A stretch of DNA of 64,000 nucleotides. Source: Ferrimonas lipolytica (lineage in GTDB: Bacteria; Pseudomonadota; Gammaproteobacteria; Enterobacterales; Shewanellaceae). The notes below the pieces were generated by a model. The model was not told the origin of the DNA and did not search any database. It saw only the letters and a program-made list of their open reading frames with translations. The stretch lies in assembly GCF_012295575.1 (NCBI RefSeq), contig NZ_CP051180.1:2232001-2296000 (forward strand), given 5' to 3'. The position numbers and the translations under genes were made by a program. Below, piece after piece: positions 44,694 to 53,319 of the stretch (positions are counted from its first letter, which is position 1; each line of letters begins with the position of its first letter).

Positions 44694-45404
44694 TTACGAC
44701 TGATGATAATCACGCTCTACTTTTTGCAAGCGCCCTAAGAAGCCATCAAGGTGTTGGCGCATTTCTCGCTCAGCCGCATCTGCATCGCCGTTGGCAATGG
44801 CATCAATAATACTTTGATGCAAACCGGCAGGATGGATCTTATCGGTATCCGGTTCAAACTGGGTCGCGATACTAAAGATCAGTTCGAGCAGCGACTTAGC
44901 AATCGCCCCTAACAAGCGGTTAGGGCAATGGTCGGCTAACAGTACATGAACCTTTTGACGCGCATGAACGGTCTCAGGGTATTCAATAATGTCTTCACCA
45001 TCAGCTGCCTGCTGCAAAGCTCGCACCAGTTCCGGAGTTGCAGTTTGAGCAGCCAACCGTGCGACCTGCGGCTCAATTAAGATTCGAGCATCATAGATCT
45101 CATCGAATGACATCTGCCCCAAGCGAAACAGATCATGGCAGGCAGAGCTAATGACGCCAAAGTTTAACGTCTGTACAAAGGCCCCACCGGTGGCCCCCTG
45201 CTTAATCCGCACTAAACCAGAAGCTTCTAATCCTTTAATCGCCTCGCGGATTACGGTTCTGCTAACTTGAAATTGTTCAATTAGCTCTCGCTCTGACGGC
45301 AACTTATCACCAGCTTTATAACGGCCATTGAAGATAACCTTACGCAGCTGTTCTAGCACCTCTTCAGATGCTCGCCTGTTGTTAATCGGTTTAAATCCAG
45401 TCAC
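44694..45404 (-). CDS. FadR/GntR-family regulator
   Basis: 236 residues from the GTG at 45404; the longer open frame lacks family similarity. GntR winged HTH: VLEQLRKVIFNGRYKAGDKL then PSERELIEQFQVSRTVIREA. The all-helical FCD effector domain (about 90-230) has DARILIEPQVARLAAQTA, DCPNRLL-like metal/ligand region (ADHCPNRLL) and HQSIIDAIANGDADAAEREM. FCD regulators commonly sense organic acids. Divergent from the flavoprotein reductase operon and probably its controller; TTGTTAACAA-type sites lie between. Confidence 0.85.
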   Translation of the reverse strand: MTGFKPINNRRASEEVLEQLRKVIFNGRYKAGDKLPSERELIEQFQVSRTVIREAIKGLEASGLVRIKQGATGGAFVQTLNFGVISSACHDLFRLGQMSFDEIYDARILIEPQVARLAAQTATPELVRALQQAADGEDIIEYPETVHARQKVHVLLADHCPNRLLGAIAKSLLELIFSIATQFEPDTDKIHPAGLHQSIIDAIANGDADAAEREMRQHLDGFLGRLQKVERDYHQS

Positions 45405-45468
45405 GGCTCTTATCTGTAATTCAGTTCTAACCGGCGAGTATACAACAATAAAAGGGCAGCAAACCCTA

Positions 45469-45478
45469 TTGTTAACAA
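45469..45478. promoter_or_regulatory. GntR-type operator candidate 1
   Basis: Perfect palindrome TTGTTAACAA, of the FadR-family form (T-N-G-T-N3-A-C-N-A), in the divergent region. Confidence 0.5.
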
Positions 45479-45611
45479 CACTAAGGTTGCCCCCTGCCGC
45501 TACTAATGAGCCATTTTGCTTGGATTTTTTATGCCACAAGCTCTCCGCCGCAAAAAAAGGCGACAATATTAAGGCGTCCCCAGCTCAAGTACTGGTTATA
45601 TAAACGTCGCA

Positions 45612-45625
45612 ATTGATCTACATCA
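45612..45625. promoter_or_regulatory. FNR box
   Basis: TTGATCTACATCAA is an exact match to the FNR consensus TTGAT-N4-ATCAA. It lies between the FadR-type regulator and the flavoprotein operon, predicting anaerobic control. Confidence 0.7.
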
Positions 45626-45765
45626 AAGATTGAGCATTCCAAGCGGCGACCATCCCTTCCTGGTTCCAATCAGAGTTCTTTCAATGCGGCCAAGTAAAAA
45701 AACAAAATACTGAAATGTAAGGATTTATTAAAATTTCAATTACGCTTGACGTGAACAACTTTCGA

Positions 45766-45775
45766 TTGTTAACAC
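45766..45775. promoter_or_regulatory. GntR-type operator candidate 2
   Basis: TTGTTAACAC, one change from candidate 1, closer to the flavoprotein gene. Confidence 0.45.
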
Positions 45776-46018
45776 CGTTTGCACGCTAATAATCACAGCA
45801 ACTTATCATTCGTGAGCCACTACGCGCATCCGTAACAAGCCCCTTTCTGCTCATACGTTATATGTCATACATTTAACGTATTGGGCGTGGCGCTGATTTT
45901 CTCATCATCAATTAGTCTGCTTCATGCCTGTTAACCCAAGAAAACCAGAGATGTTTTTAGCCTCTATGTCTGCCACTGAGGATTTCAGTGGCAGCGGCGA
46001 AAGCAAAAGGAGTAAATA

Positions 46019-47686
46019 ATGAGTAACAAAAAATCTCAGGAACAACAGGCTGTTGATCAGTACACTGCCAGTGTCCTGCAAAATGGTATCTCCCGCCGTA
46101 GCTTCCTATCTCGCGCTGCACTTGGTACTGGTGCTGTCGCTGTAGGTGGCATTAGCGCCACTGCACAAGCGGCACCTGCCACCGCAGTTGAAGTGGCTAA
46201 TATTGGCGGCGCTAGCTTGGGCTTCTTGCCTAAGCCACAAACAATTTTAGATTCCCAAATCGCATCGACCAAGACCTTCGACGTCGTGGTTGTAGGTGCG
46301 GGTGCATCTGGTGTTCCTGCAGCTCTTTCGGCACATGAAAATGGTGCCAAAGTTGCGGTACTGCAAAAGCAATCCATCATCGTGTCCCAAGGGAATACCG
46401 GTTCTGGCCTCGACTTAAAGAAAAGCGACAAAGCCGGTGTTGAAGCGTTGGTTAACCGTTTAATGGCCGACAGCGCACACCGCTGCAGCCCAGAACTGCT
46501 GCGTGAATGGGCTTACAACTCTGGTGAAGCGGTTTCCTGGGTTATTGACCGTACCAAGAAAGGCGGCGGCCAAATCGTTGACCAAGGTACCGGCCCACAG
46601 CATGGTATCCACGGTATTACCGAATACCCGTTGAACTTTGTAACCTCCTACTGCGGCCCTAAGCCATACACCACCGGTGACGGCATGCGCGATCTGGGTA
46701 AGTACGCAGCCAAGCAAGGGGTAGAGTTCTTCTTCCAAACACCAGCACAGCAATTGATTCAAGATGCTTCCGGTCGAGTTATTGGCGTTATCGCGCGCGA
46801 TGCCGAGGGCAAATATCACAAATTCATGGCTAACAAAGGCGTGATCCTGGCCTCTGGTGACTACCAGAACAACAAAGCAATGTGTGATTTCTTCATTCCA
46901 GACCTGAAGAACTTTGAGCGCAAGCAAATGGATCGTACCGGCGATGGTTTTTCCATGGCGTACTGGGCAGGTGGTGTAATTGAGCCGGTTGGCCATACCA
47001 AGATGCTGCACGACTTTGATGCAGGCCCTGCATCCATGTGTGACATGCCTTTCCTAGCGGTTAACCGCAGTGGTGAGCGTTTCGTGAACGAAACCGTAGC
47101 CATGTCATTGATGAACAACTACCTGCGTGATGAGCACAATGCCGGCCATTACTCACAGGTGTTTGACTCTAACTACATGGAACAAGCCAAAGACTGGCCA
47201 GGTCGCCTCTACTCTCCGGAGGAGATGCGCAAATACATGCCGGACGATCCGACCCCGAAAAAAGGCGTTTACGCTTCGCAAACCAACACCCATGTTGCCG
47301 ATACGCTCGAAGAGTTGGCTGAAAAACTAGAGTGTGATCCGAAGACTTTTGTCGCCAACGTTAAGCGCTACAACGAGCTGTGTAAAACCGGTAAGGATGA
47401 CGATTTCGGCAAGCCTAAATCGAAGATGGCGCCGGTACTGAAGCCACCGTTCTACGGCATCCACCGCCGCATGCGTATCTCTACCTTGTGTTCCGGCATG
47501 CTGGTTAATAAAAACCACCAGGCGATCAACTCTGAAGGTGAGCTAATCGATGGCTTGTTTGTTATCGGCAACATGGCCGCGGGTTTCTACGGCGGTGTGG
47601 ATTACCCACTGACGGTATTCGGTCTATCACTAGGCCGCTGTTACACCTTCGGTTACTTGGCTGGTAAATACGTCGCCAAGCTGTAA
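46019..47686 (+). CDS. Tat-exported FAD-dependent reductase, fumarate-reductase-like
   Basis: 555 residues, AAAGGAG before the ATG. Tat signal SRRSFLSRAALGTGAVAVGG (25-44), so it is folded and cofactor-loaded before export. FAD-binding Rossmann start FDVVVVGAGASGVPAALSAH (GAGASG 93-98), glycine-rich second FAD region VSQGNTGSGLDLKK, C-terminal FAD contact GLFVIGNMAAGFYGGVDYPL. It belongs to the FrdA/KstD-like flavoprotein family used for periplasmic reduction of unsaturated acids (fumarate, urocanate, methacrylate). The HTMGG active-site motif of true fumarate reductases is replaced by STLCSGM, so the substrate is probably different. It lacks its own heme domain; the next gene supplies one. 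Confidence 0.85.
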   Translation: MSNKKSQEQQAVDQYTASVLQNGISRRSFLSRAALGTGAVAVGGISATAQAAPATAVEVANIGGASLGFLPKPQTILDSQIASTKTFDVVVVGAGASGVPAALSAHENGAKVAVLQKQSIIVSQGNTGSGLDLKKSDKAGVEALVNRLMADSAHRCSPELLREWAYNSGEAVSWVIDRTKKGGGQIVDQGTGPQHGIHGITEYPLNFVTSYCGPKPYTTGDGMRDLGKYAAKQGVEFFFQTPAQQLIQDASGRVIGVIARDAEGKYHKFMANKGVILASGDYQNNKAMCDFFIPDLKNFERKQMDRTGDGFSMAYWAGGVIEPVGHTKMLHDFDAGPASMCDMPFLAVNRSGERFVNETVAMSLMNNYLRDEHNAGHYSQVFDSNYMEQAKDWPGRLYSPEEMRKYMPDDPTPKKGVYASQTNTHVADTLEELAEKLECDPKTFVANVKRYNELCKTGKDDDFGKPKSKMAPVLKPPFYGIHRRMRISTLCSGMLVNKNHQAINSEGELIDGLFVIGNMAAGFYGGVDYPLTVFGLSLGRCYTFGYLAGKYVAKL

Positions 47687-47702
47687 TAAACCGGCCAGTA
47701 GC

Positions 47703-47720
47703 GGACGGGCGAGACCGTCC
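47703..47720 (+). other. Intercistronic stem-loop
   Basis: GGACGG-GCGAGA-CCGTCC between the reductase and tetraheme genes; no T-run, so probably message processing rather than termination. Confidence 0.45.
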
Positions 47721-47758
47721 ACTTCATCTCCGGCTAGTTGTCTTTAAGGGATAAAACA

Positions 47759-48121
47759 ATGAACAAATTTAAACTGCACAATCTGGTGCTCTCTATTGCG
47801 CTATGTGTGTGCGCAAACCAAGCAGTGGCGGCTGATGCCAGCTTACTTGATGAAACCCATGCCACCATGGGCATGACATGTGTTGACTGTCATGGTGAGG
47901 CAGATCGTCAACCTGTTGTCACTGCCAAGTGTACCGAGTGTCACGATGTAGCCGACTTGGCTGAAGCCACTGCCGTTACCCCAAGCGTAACTGCAACTAA
48001 TCCGCACGACCATCGCCACAATGGTACCGCCACCAACTGTAACGCTTGCCATAACGTGCACAAGCCATCAGTCAATGTGTGCGGTGATTGCCACTTACGC
48101 TTCGAACTTGTGGTGCCTTAG
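47759..48121 (+). CDS. Periplasmic tetraheme cytochrome c
   Basis: 120 residues; AAGGGA precedes the ATG. Signal peptide (LHNLVLSIALCVCANQAVAA) then four CXXCH sites at residues 41, 58, 94 and 108 (CVDCH, CTECH, CNACH, CGDCH) plus extra His for bis-His ligation. Size and spacing resemble the heme domain of Shewanella flavocytochrome c. In the same order as the FAD reductase it is the likely electron donor, as in two-gene methacrylate-type reductase systems; electrons would come from a menaquinol oxidase such as CymA, not in this window. Confidence 0.88.
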   Translation: MNKFKLHNLVLSIALCVCANQAVAADASLLDETHATMGMTCVDCHGEADRQPVVTAKCTECHDVADLAEATAVTPSVTATNPHDHRHNGTATNCNACHNVHKPSVNVCGDCHLRFELVVP

Positions 48122-48142
48122 CCACAACTCAAGTAACACCTC

Positions 48143-48178
48143 TGCCATTACGGAGCACTCTTCTTGCCCGTAATGGCA
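48143..48178 (+). other. Intercistronic stem-loop before the porin gene
   Basis: Perfect 11-bp arms TGCCATTACGG / CCGTAATGGCA with 14-base loop and no T-run. Possibly stabilises the upstream message or tunes porin expression. Confidence 0.5.
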
Positions 48179-48250
48179 ACCTACCAATGTTAAGACTAAT
48201 TGATGGTGTTTAGCTGCACTAGGGCACCGTCATGCCTAAAGGATTTAGAT

Positions 48251-49489
48251 ATGAACAAGACCATTATTTCGGCTCTGGTGATGAGTGCCCTTACTGCCCC
48301 AGCCTTTGCCGCTGATTCAGTTAGCAACATATTTTCCGATGGTTCATTAAAGGGACAATTTCAGTTATTCGACTTCCAGCGCGACTTTGATGGCGAAACA
48401 ACCGATCGTCGTGACACCTCATTTGGTGGCCTGTTTTACTACCGCTCAGGCGAGGCCGAAGGCATCAGCTTTGGTGGTGCTTTTGCATCTGCCAACCCTA
48501 TCTGGGAAAACAGCGATGCCGTTTACGGGTTAGTGGCCGGACCGGTAGGACAACAAGGCGATCGAGAGGCGGTAAACCGTTTACAAGAGTACTTTGTTAG
48601 CGGCAACTGGTTTGACACCAAGGTAACCGTTGGTGCTCAAGAGCTATTCACACCAATGATGAGCATCTTCCCATTACGCGCCATTCCGTTTACCTATCGG
48701 GGTGCGAGCATCAAAAACACCTCCGTCGATAATTTAGCCATCACCGGCTTATATATCGAAGACTACATGGGGTGGACCAATGACGAATTTGCGGATTTAG
48801 CAGATGGTGTTGCCGGTGAGTTTGCTCGTAAAGGCGTTATGGTCGACGTTGAAGACAGCCCAATGTACGGACTCGGGCTCGATTACACCATTCCAACTGA
48901 TGTGGTTAAAGCCAAGACCAGCCTATGGTTCTACACCATGGACGACGTTTATGAGCAGTACCATATCAAGCTGAACTTAAGCGGTGATATTGGTGACGTT
49001 AACTGGTACTTCAAACCTTCATACCTCAAGCAAGACTCTACCGGTAAGCTCGATCAAACCGCTGCTAGCTTCGACACCTACCAAGCTGGTTTCCACCTAG
49101 GTATGAAATGGCAAGGCTTTGATGCCACCGTAAAATACGTTCAAACCGGCGATGATGATGTTCTTACTCCGTTTGGCGATGAGAAGGTAATCATTCAACA
49201 GGTTATCCAATCCGCTCGCGCAGACGAAGATGCTTACGGAGCGCAGTTGGCTTACCGCTTTGCTCCTAACACCGCCTTAGACGGCGTTAGTGCTTACGTA
49301 AACTATGCCAAATATGAGATAGATAACGCTCAAGACGACATTGACGAAACTGACTTCTCTGTTCGCTACAACATGAACAAGTGGGTCGATGGCCTAAGTG
49401 TAAGAGCGCGTTACGCCATTGTTAACCAGGACAGCGGTGACGACCTGACCGATATGCGCTTCTACGTTTATTACAAGTTCGCTATCTAA
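48251..49489 (+). CDS. OprD-like outer-membrane porin
   Basis: 412 residues from the ATG at 48251 (AAAGGA upstream). Signal peptide NKTIISALVMSALTAPAFAA. Sequence of alternating beta strands starting SLKGQFQLFDFQRDF and ending in MRFYVYYKFAI. The pattern (LKG..R.F..., GGLFYYRSG, YEQYHIKLN) fits OprD-type substrate-specific porins. Third gene of the reductase operon, so it probably admits the organic-acid acceptor. A terminator follows. Confidence 0.8.
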   Translation: MNKTIISALVMSALTAPAFAADSVSNIFSDGSLKGQFQLFDFQRDFDGETTDRRDTSFGGLFYYRSGEAEGISFGGAFASANPIWENSDAVYGLVAGPVGQQGDREAVNRLQEYFVSGNWFDTKVTVGAQELFTPMMSIFPLRAIPFTYRGASIKNTSVDNLAITGLYIEDYMGWTNDEFADLADGVAGEFARKGVMVDVEDSPMYGLGLDYTIPTDVVKAKTSLWFYTMDDVYEQYHIKLNLSGDIGDVNWYFKPSYLKQDSTGKLDQTAASFDTYQAGFHLGMKWQGFDATVKYVQTGDDDVLTPFGDEKVIIQQVIQSARADEDAYGAQLAYRFAPNTALDGVSAYVNYAKYEIDNAQDDIDETDFSVRYNMNKWVDGLSVRARYAIVNQDSGDDLTDMRFYVYYKFAI

Positions 49490-49543
49490 GCTTTACCTGT
49501 TATCAATCTGCCTAACTTTAACAAGCGGTATTGAATCAAATAA

Positions 49544-49569
49544 AAAGGGCTGCCATTTGGCAGCCCTTT
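49544..49569 (+). terminator. Terminator of the reductase operon
   Basis: AAAGGGCTGCCA / TGGCAGCCCTTT with TT loop, followed by ATTAT. Confidence 0.82.
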
Positions 49570-49923
49570 ATTATCAACATTAATGTCGTACCACTGTGAT
49601 GCTTCACTAACCTATTAGTGGCTTAATACCGCTATCAATTGAACGCTAAACAACGTTAATTTTGTCATTTGAGTGCTAAATGCCTATCGATAAAATCGAA
49701 TTGATAAAGCGATTGCTCAGAGTAAAAAAGGTTATCCGGGTAAAATATCCCCTTAAAACGCCTCAATTCCCCATACCCAATAGTAAGTATGCGTGATGCT
49801 CTTCTAGGTTCATCCAACACTATGAGTAGCTACACTGAAAACCTATTTTGACCTTACTAGCATGGCCAAGACTCAAATGAGTCGACCATGTCTAAGATAA
49901 GACAAGATAAGGATTTTTTAACG
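49570..49923. other. Upstream region of chromosomal tetraheme lipoprotein
   Basis: About 350 bases with no gene. No FNR box or strong promoter consensus seen; AAGGA at 49909 is the ribosome site. Confidence 0.5.
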
Positions 49924-52074
49924 ATGATGAACAAGAATTCAAGCATTGGACGCCTGAGCAAGCCAGCACTCGCGTTAATGCTGCTGCCGCTTTTGAACGC
50001 CTGTGGAAGCGACTCAGATAATAAAGAGACCCCAGTGGTGCCAGAGGTACCAGTAGTGCCAGTGGAGCCAGAAACACCGGAAATCCCAGGAATTGCTGAC
50101 TTACCAGCTGAACTAGCTGCAAAATTTGACCTTCTTGTTGAAGCGCCAAAAAGTGAGTTCGACGGCACTATGGATATTTACCTAGGTCGTTGGTACCCAT
50201 GTCAAACAGCACACTTAAACATGTGTGATGAAGAAGCTGCTGCTAAAGACAGCTATACAATCAAAGCGGTTGGCGAAGAAGGTTTCGAAGGCAACACTAA
50301 GTACAACCTGAATACTCCAGATAACAGCAAGTACCACATGGAGATTAATGCTGAAGCATTACTTGCATGGAAAAGTGAGTCTATTCGTAGTGATATCTTC
50401 CAACCGGGTCACTTTTCTGTTTTAGACGTCATGATGTATATTTCAGAGCAACGTGAGGACTTTGAAGTTTCTGATGTTGTCTGGAACGAAGCGCGTCAAG
50501 CTTACGATTACAAGGTATCTTTCGATGCTGATGGTGATGGTAACTTCGACACTGACGAAGCGACGCATTATACCCAGTGGAAAGATTACAATAAGAGCCC
50601 GAACTGGGGTGTTTCTTTCTTCCATAGTGGTGGCAAAATGCTAAGCGAAGCCGCTTCTTTTGAAACCGTTTATGACCGTCTAGGGGAAATGCTGGTTCGT
50701 CACCAAGTAGAAATTCGTATCATGCCAATGAGCCCTGCTTACATGGAGCGCATGTGGCAATCTCATATCGATGAAGTTGAATTCAAAAAAGCCAATGACG
50801 GCAAAGTAATGCTGACTAACGTCCTGATCGATATGGAAGATACCGATGGCTATAAAGACGAGCATATTATACCGGTCGCGACAAACGTTGAAGTAAAGGC
50901 GTATAACTTACGTACTGATGTCTTCAAGCCAGGCGTAATTACTCAGCTTGATTATATTATGTCTGCTGCAGCAGCATCTGCGACTACTGGCGAAGCTGAC
51001 TTTGGCTTCACTTACTGGCCGACATTATCTACTGGCACTCAGTTGGGCAGCTATGTAATGAACCGGATTGATCATCCTGAAACCGGTCATAAAATTGGTG
51101 CTGGTGGTCTTCGTGCTGACGGCTTTGATGGCTGGAACTATGCAGCAGGTATGGATGAATATACCTTAGATGTCATGCTTCACAGCCAAGGCTCTGTAAC
51201 AGCAGCGCAATTTGTTGCAGATGCTGGCGGAGAGAACTTTGCTCAAGAATGTGAGTGGCTTCGTGAAGATGATGGCAGCATCACTGAAGTAAAAGCACAA
51301 GAATGTATTGACCATTGGTCTGGTACCTTCGGTGGTAACAAGCTTCACATTGCGATGGATCAAATGGTCCGTAACCATGGTATGAACTACATCTACTTCT
51401 CTTGGGTTAAGAAGATGTTCTGGCTTTATGGTGCAACTGAACTGAACTCCGTAAACCAAGACCGTGTTAATGGCAATGAGTACCTTTTCCCAACTCCAGT
51501 ACGCGAAGCTGTAGTAATTGCTGACATCAGCAAAGCAGTTGCGCCACTTTCTGACACCCACTTTGGTTGGGGTATTGCGGATTGTGCACAGTGTCACAAT
51601 GAACAGAAAGATCCGTTAGGTCATGGTGGTTCTTCGTGGCCATTAGCTTCTGGAACTGAAGTTACCGAGATCCAGCCATTCCATTGTGCATCATGTCACG
51701 GCAATAACGGCGCAATGGAAGGCCATGGCGAAACATCTCGTTGTTTCTGGTGTCACTCTGAAGATTATCTGATGAAGAACCATGGCGATGCGTCTACATG
51801 GGTTGATTTCAGCACGGTTGAATGTGGTGAAGAATCTAACCCGAGTCCGTATTGGAACGCAGAAGCATATGGTCCTATAACAGTAGGTGGCATGGGCTCA
51901 TGTTCTGATAACAGAAGCTTCAAATTTGCTAACAAGGAGCTGTGGGATGGCTCTACCTATAAAGACCAACCAGCAGGGGTTACACGCACTGTTGGTAACA
52001 GCGATTGGCACACCTCTGATACGTTCCCAGACACATACAGCTGTGTAACTTGTCACGTTAACCCTAAAAAATAA
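49924..52074 (+). CDS. Large lipoprotein with C-terminal tetraheme cytochrome domain (chromosomal copy)
   Basis: 716 residues from the ATG at 49924; an ATG at 49888 would add a charged 12-residue leader before the signal peptide. Lipobox LLNA-C. A Pro/Val/Glu linker (PVVPEVPVVPVEPETPEIP) follows the anchor. The unrecognised central domain has a Ca-loop-like DADGDGNFDTDE and the duplicated motif IRSDIFQPGHFSVLDVMMYI / LRTDVFKPGVITQLDYIMS. Hemes: CAQCH 554, CASCH 588, CFWCH 607, CVTCH 707. HFGWGIADCAQCHNEQKDPL parallels HFGWKIADCSQCHNDEKNSL of the island copy. Followed by its own LuxR-type regulator. Function unknown; probably anaerobic electron transfer in the cell envelope. Confidence 0.85.
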   Translation: MMNKNSSIGRLSKPALALMLLPLLNACGSDSDNKETPVVPEVPVVPVEPETPEIPGIADLPAELAAKFDLLVEAPKSEFDGTMDIYLGRWYPCQTAHLNMCDEEAAAKDSYTIKAVGEEGFEGNTKYNLNTPDNSKYHMEINAEALLAWKSESIRSDIFQPGHFSVLDVMMYISEQREDFEVSDVVWNEARQAYDYKVSFDADGDGNFDTDEATHYTQWKDYNKSPNWGVSFFHSGGKMLSEAASFETVYDRLGEMLVRHQVEIRIMPMSPAYMERMWQSHIDEVEFKKANDGKVMLTNVLIDMEDTDGYKDEHIIPVATNVEVKAYNLRTDVFKPGVITQLDYIMSAAAASATTGEADFGFTYWPTLSTGTQLGSYVMNRIDHPETGHKIGAGGLRADGFDGWNYAAGMDEYTLDVMLHSQGSVTAAQFVADAGGENFAQECEWLREDDGSITEVKAQECIDHWSGTFGGNKLHIAMDQMVRNHGMNYIYFSWVKKMFWLYGATELNSVNQDRVNGNEYLFPTPVREAVVIADISKAVAPLSDTHFGWGIADCAQCHNEQKDPLGHGGSSWPLASGTEVTEIQPFHCASCHGNNGAMEGHGETSRCFWCHSEDYLMKNHGDASTWVDFSTVECGEESNPSPYWNAEAYGPITVGGMGSCSDNRSFKFANKELWDGSTYKDQPAGVTRTVGNSDWHTSDTFPDTYSCVTCHVNPKK

Positions 52075-52105
52075 TCGCCGAATAATAATCAATTAATTGA
52101 TTTAT

Positions 52106-52140
52106 AGAGGCCCTAGCGAGCTAATTGCTGGGGCCTTTTA
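52106..52140 (+). terminator. Terminator after tetraheme lipoprotein
   Basis: AGGCCC / GGGCCT stem with inner AGC/GCT pairs and TTTTA tail. Confidence 0.7.
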
Positions 52141-52443
52141 ATCTAGACTATCGACAAACTATTGCCCTAACAGGGCTTGCTCCCCAAAAGTGTGTAACAT
52201 GCTACATACAATAGGAAATGGCACAATTTTTGTGAGCAAGAACACAAATACCCCCCACCACCACTACAAATGATTTTCCGTTCAAGCCTACTTATTCACT
52301 TAATTCAACCAAACTAAATAATTGATGAATTTGCTTAGGTGGTAGCAATCCCACTTTCAATATTTTGCCGTTGCTGCGGCTAATTAATGTATTTAACCTT
52401 AACTCTATCTTTAGAGGTAGTTGAGGCTATTTGAGTAATAACT
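52141..52443. other. Upstream region of LuxR-type regulator
   Basis: About 300 bases, AT-rich, no gene or clear operator. Confidence 0.5.
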
Positions 52444-53226
52444 ATGGACCGTAATAACACGATCGAATTCGAAGAAGATAATCCATCAATTAACCGAGAG
52501 GAAATTGAACAAGCGCTATCTGACTTCGCATCAGCAAACGGCCTTACTGATCTATTTTATTGCTACGATATTTGCGCCAACACTGAAATTAATCAAAACG
52601 ACGATCCCGATAAACTCTGTAACCGATTTAAGAAGCGTGCTCGGATATTTTTTAGTTCAGAAAATGGCCGCGACTATTTTAAAACGGTGATCATCGGCTA
52701 TGTACTCAAAGACCGACATCTACGCGCCAAATTTGAAAAGAAACTGTTCCAACGTAACTATGTCCGCGAGTGCGTTTGCGCTTACGATAAACTGGCTGGC
52801 GGAGCAAGTAAGACAGAGGAGCTGCACGAGAATTTTGGGTACCAAAAGAAGTTTGAATTGGTTATGCCCTGCCCTCGCAATAGTCACTTCTTCGCCCGCT
52901 TTATTATCATGACCAGTAACCATGATATGGATGAAGCTGGTGTACTGCGTGAGTTAAAGCCAAAGCTAGTCGAACTGCATAAAGATTTTGCCAATCAATA
53001 TATTAGCAGTATCAACCCAGTTATCGATTATCAGTACATCAAGGCAAACTCGTTACGTGTATTAGAAAGCCTAGCCAAGGGGCTCAGCCGCAAAGAGGCC
53101 GCTGAGAAACTCTACTTAACAGTACGTGGTATCGACTACCATATCGAACTAATGAAAACCGCTTTAGCGGCTCCTAACATTCCCAATGCGATCTACAAAG
53201 CCTGTGCGTTGAGCTTAATAAGATAG
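52444..53226 (+). CDS. LuxR-type HTH regulator (chromosomal copy)
   Basis: 260 residues. C-terminal LuxR HTH about 198-256: LRVLESLAKGLSRKEAAEKL then YLTVRGIDYHIELMKTAL. The N-terminal 190 residues have the size of an autoinducer-binding-like domain but only weak similarity. Same position, behind a tetraheme lipoprotein, and same layout as the island regulator at 34659; the HTH and last residues (Y/L-I-Y-K-A) are similar while the sensor halves are strongly diverged, suggesting different signals. Confidence 0.75.
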   Translation: MDRNNTIEFEEDNPSINREEIEQALSDFASANGLTDLFYCYDICANTEINQNDDPDKLCNRFKKRARIFFSSENGRDYFKTVIIGYVLKDRHLRAKFEKKLFQRNYVRECVCAYDKLAGGASKTEELHENFGYQKKFELVMPCPRNSHFFARFIIMTSNHDMDEAGVLRELKPKLVELHKDFANQYISSINPVIDYQYIKANSLRVLESLAKGLSRKEAAEKLYLTVRGIDYHIELMKTALAAPNIPNAIYKACALSLIR

Positions 53227-53234
53227 TATTGCTT

Positions 53235-53262
53235 AATCACCTCAGTAACTCACTGAGGTGAT
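53235..53262. terminator. Terminator hairpin between convergent regulators
   Basis: AATCACCTCAGT / ACTGAGGTGATT with 5-base loop, just past the LuxR gene. Confidence 0.72.
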
Positions 53263-53319
53263 TAATAAAACGGCTATTGCAACGACGACCAAGCAACAGC
53301 AATCTCTGCCAACGAATGG

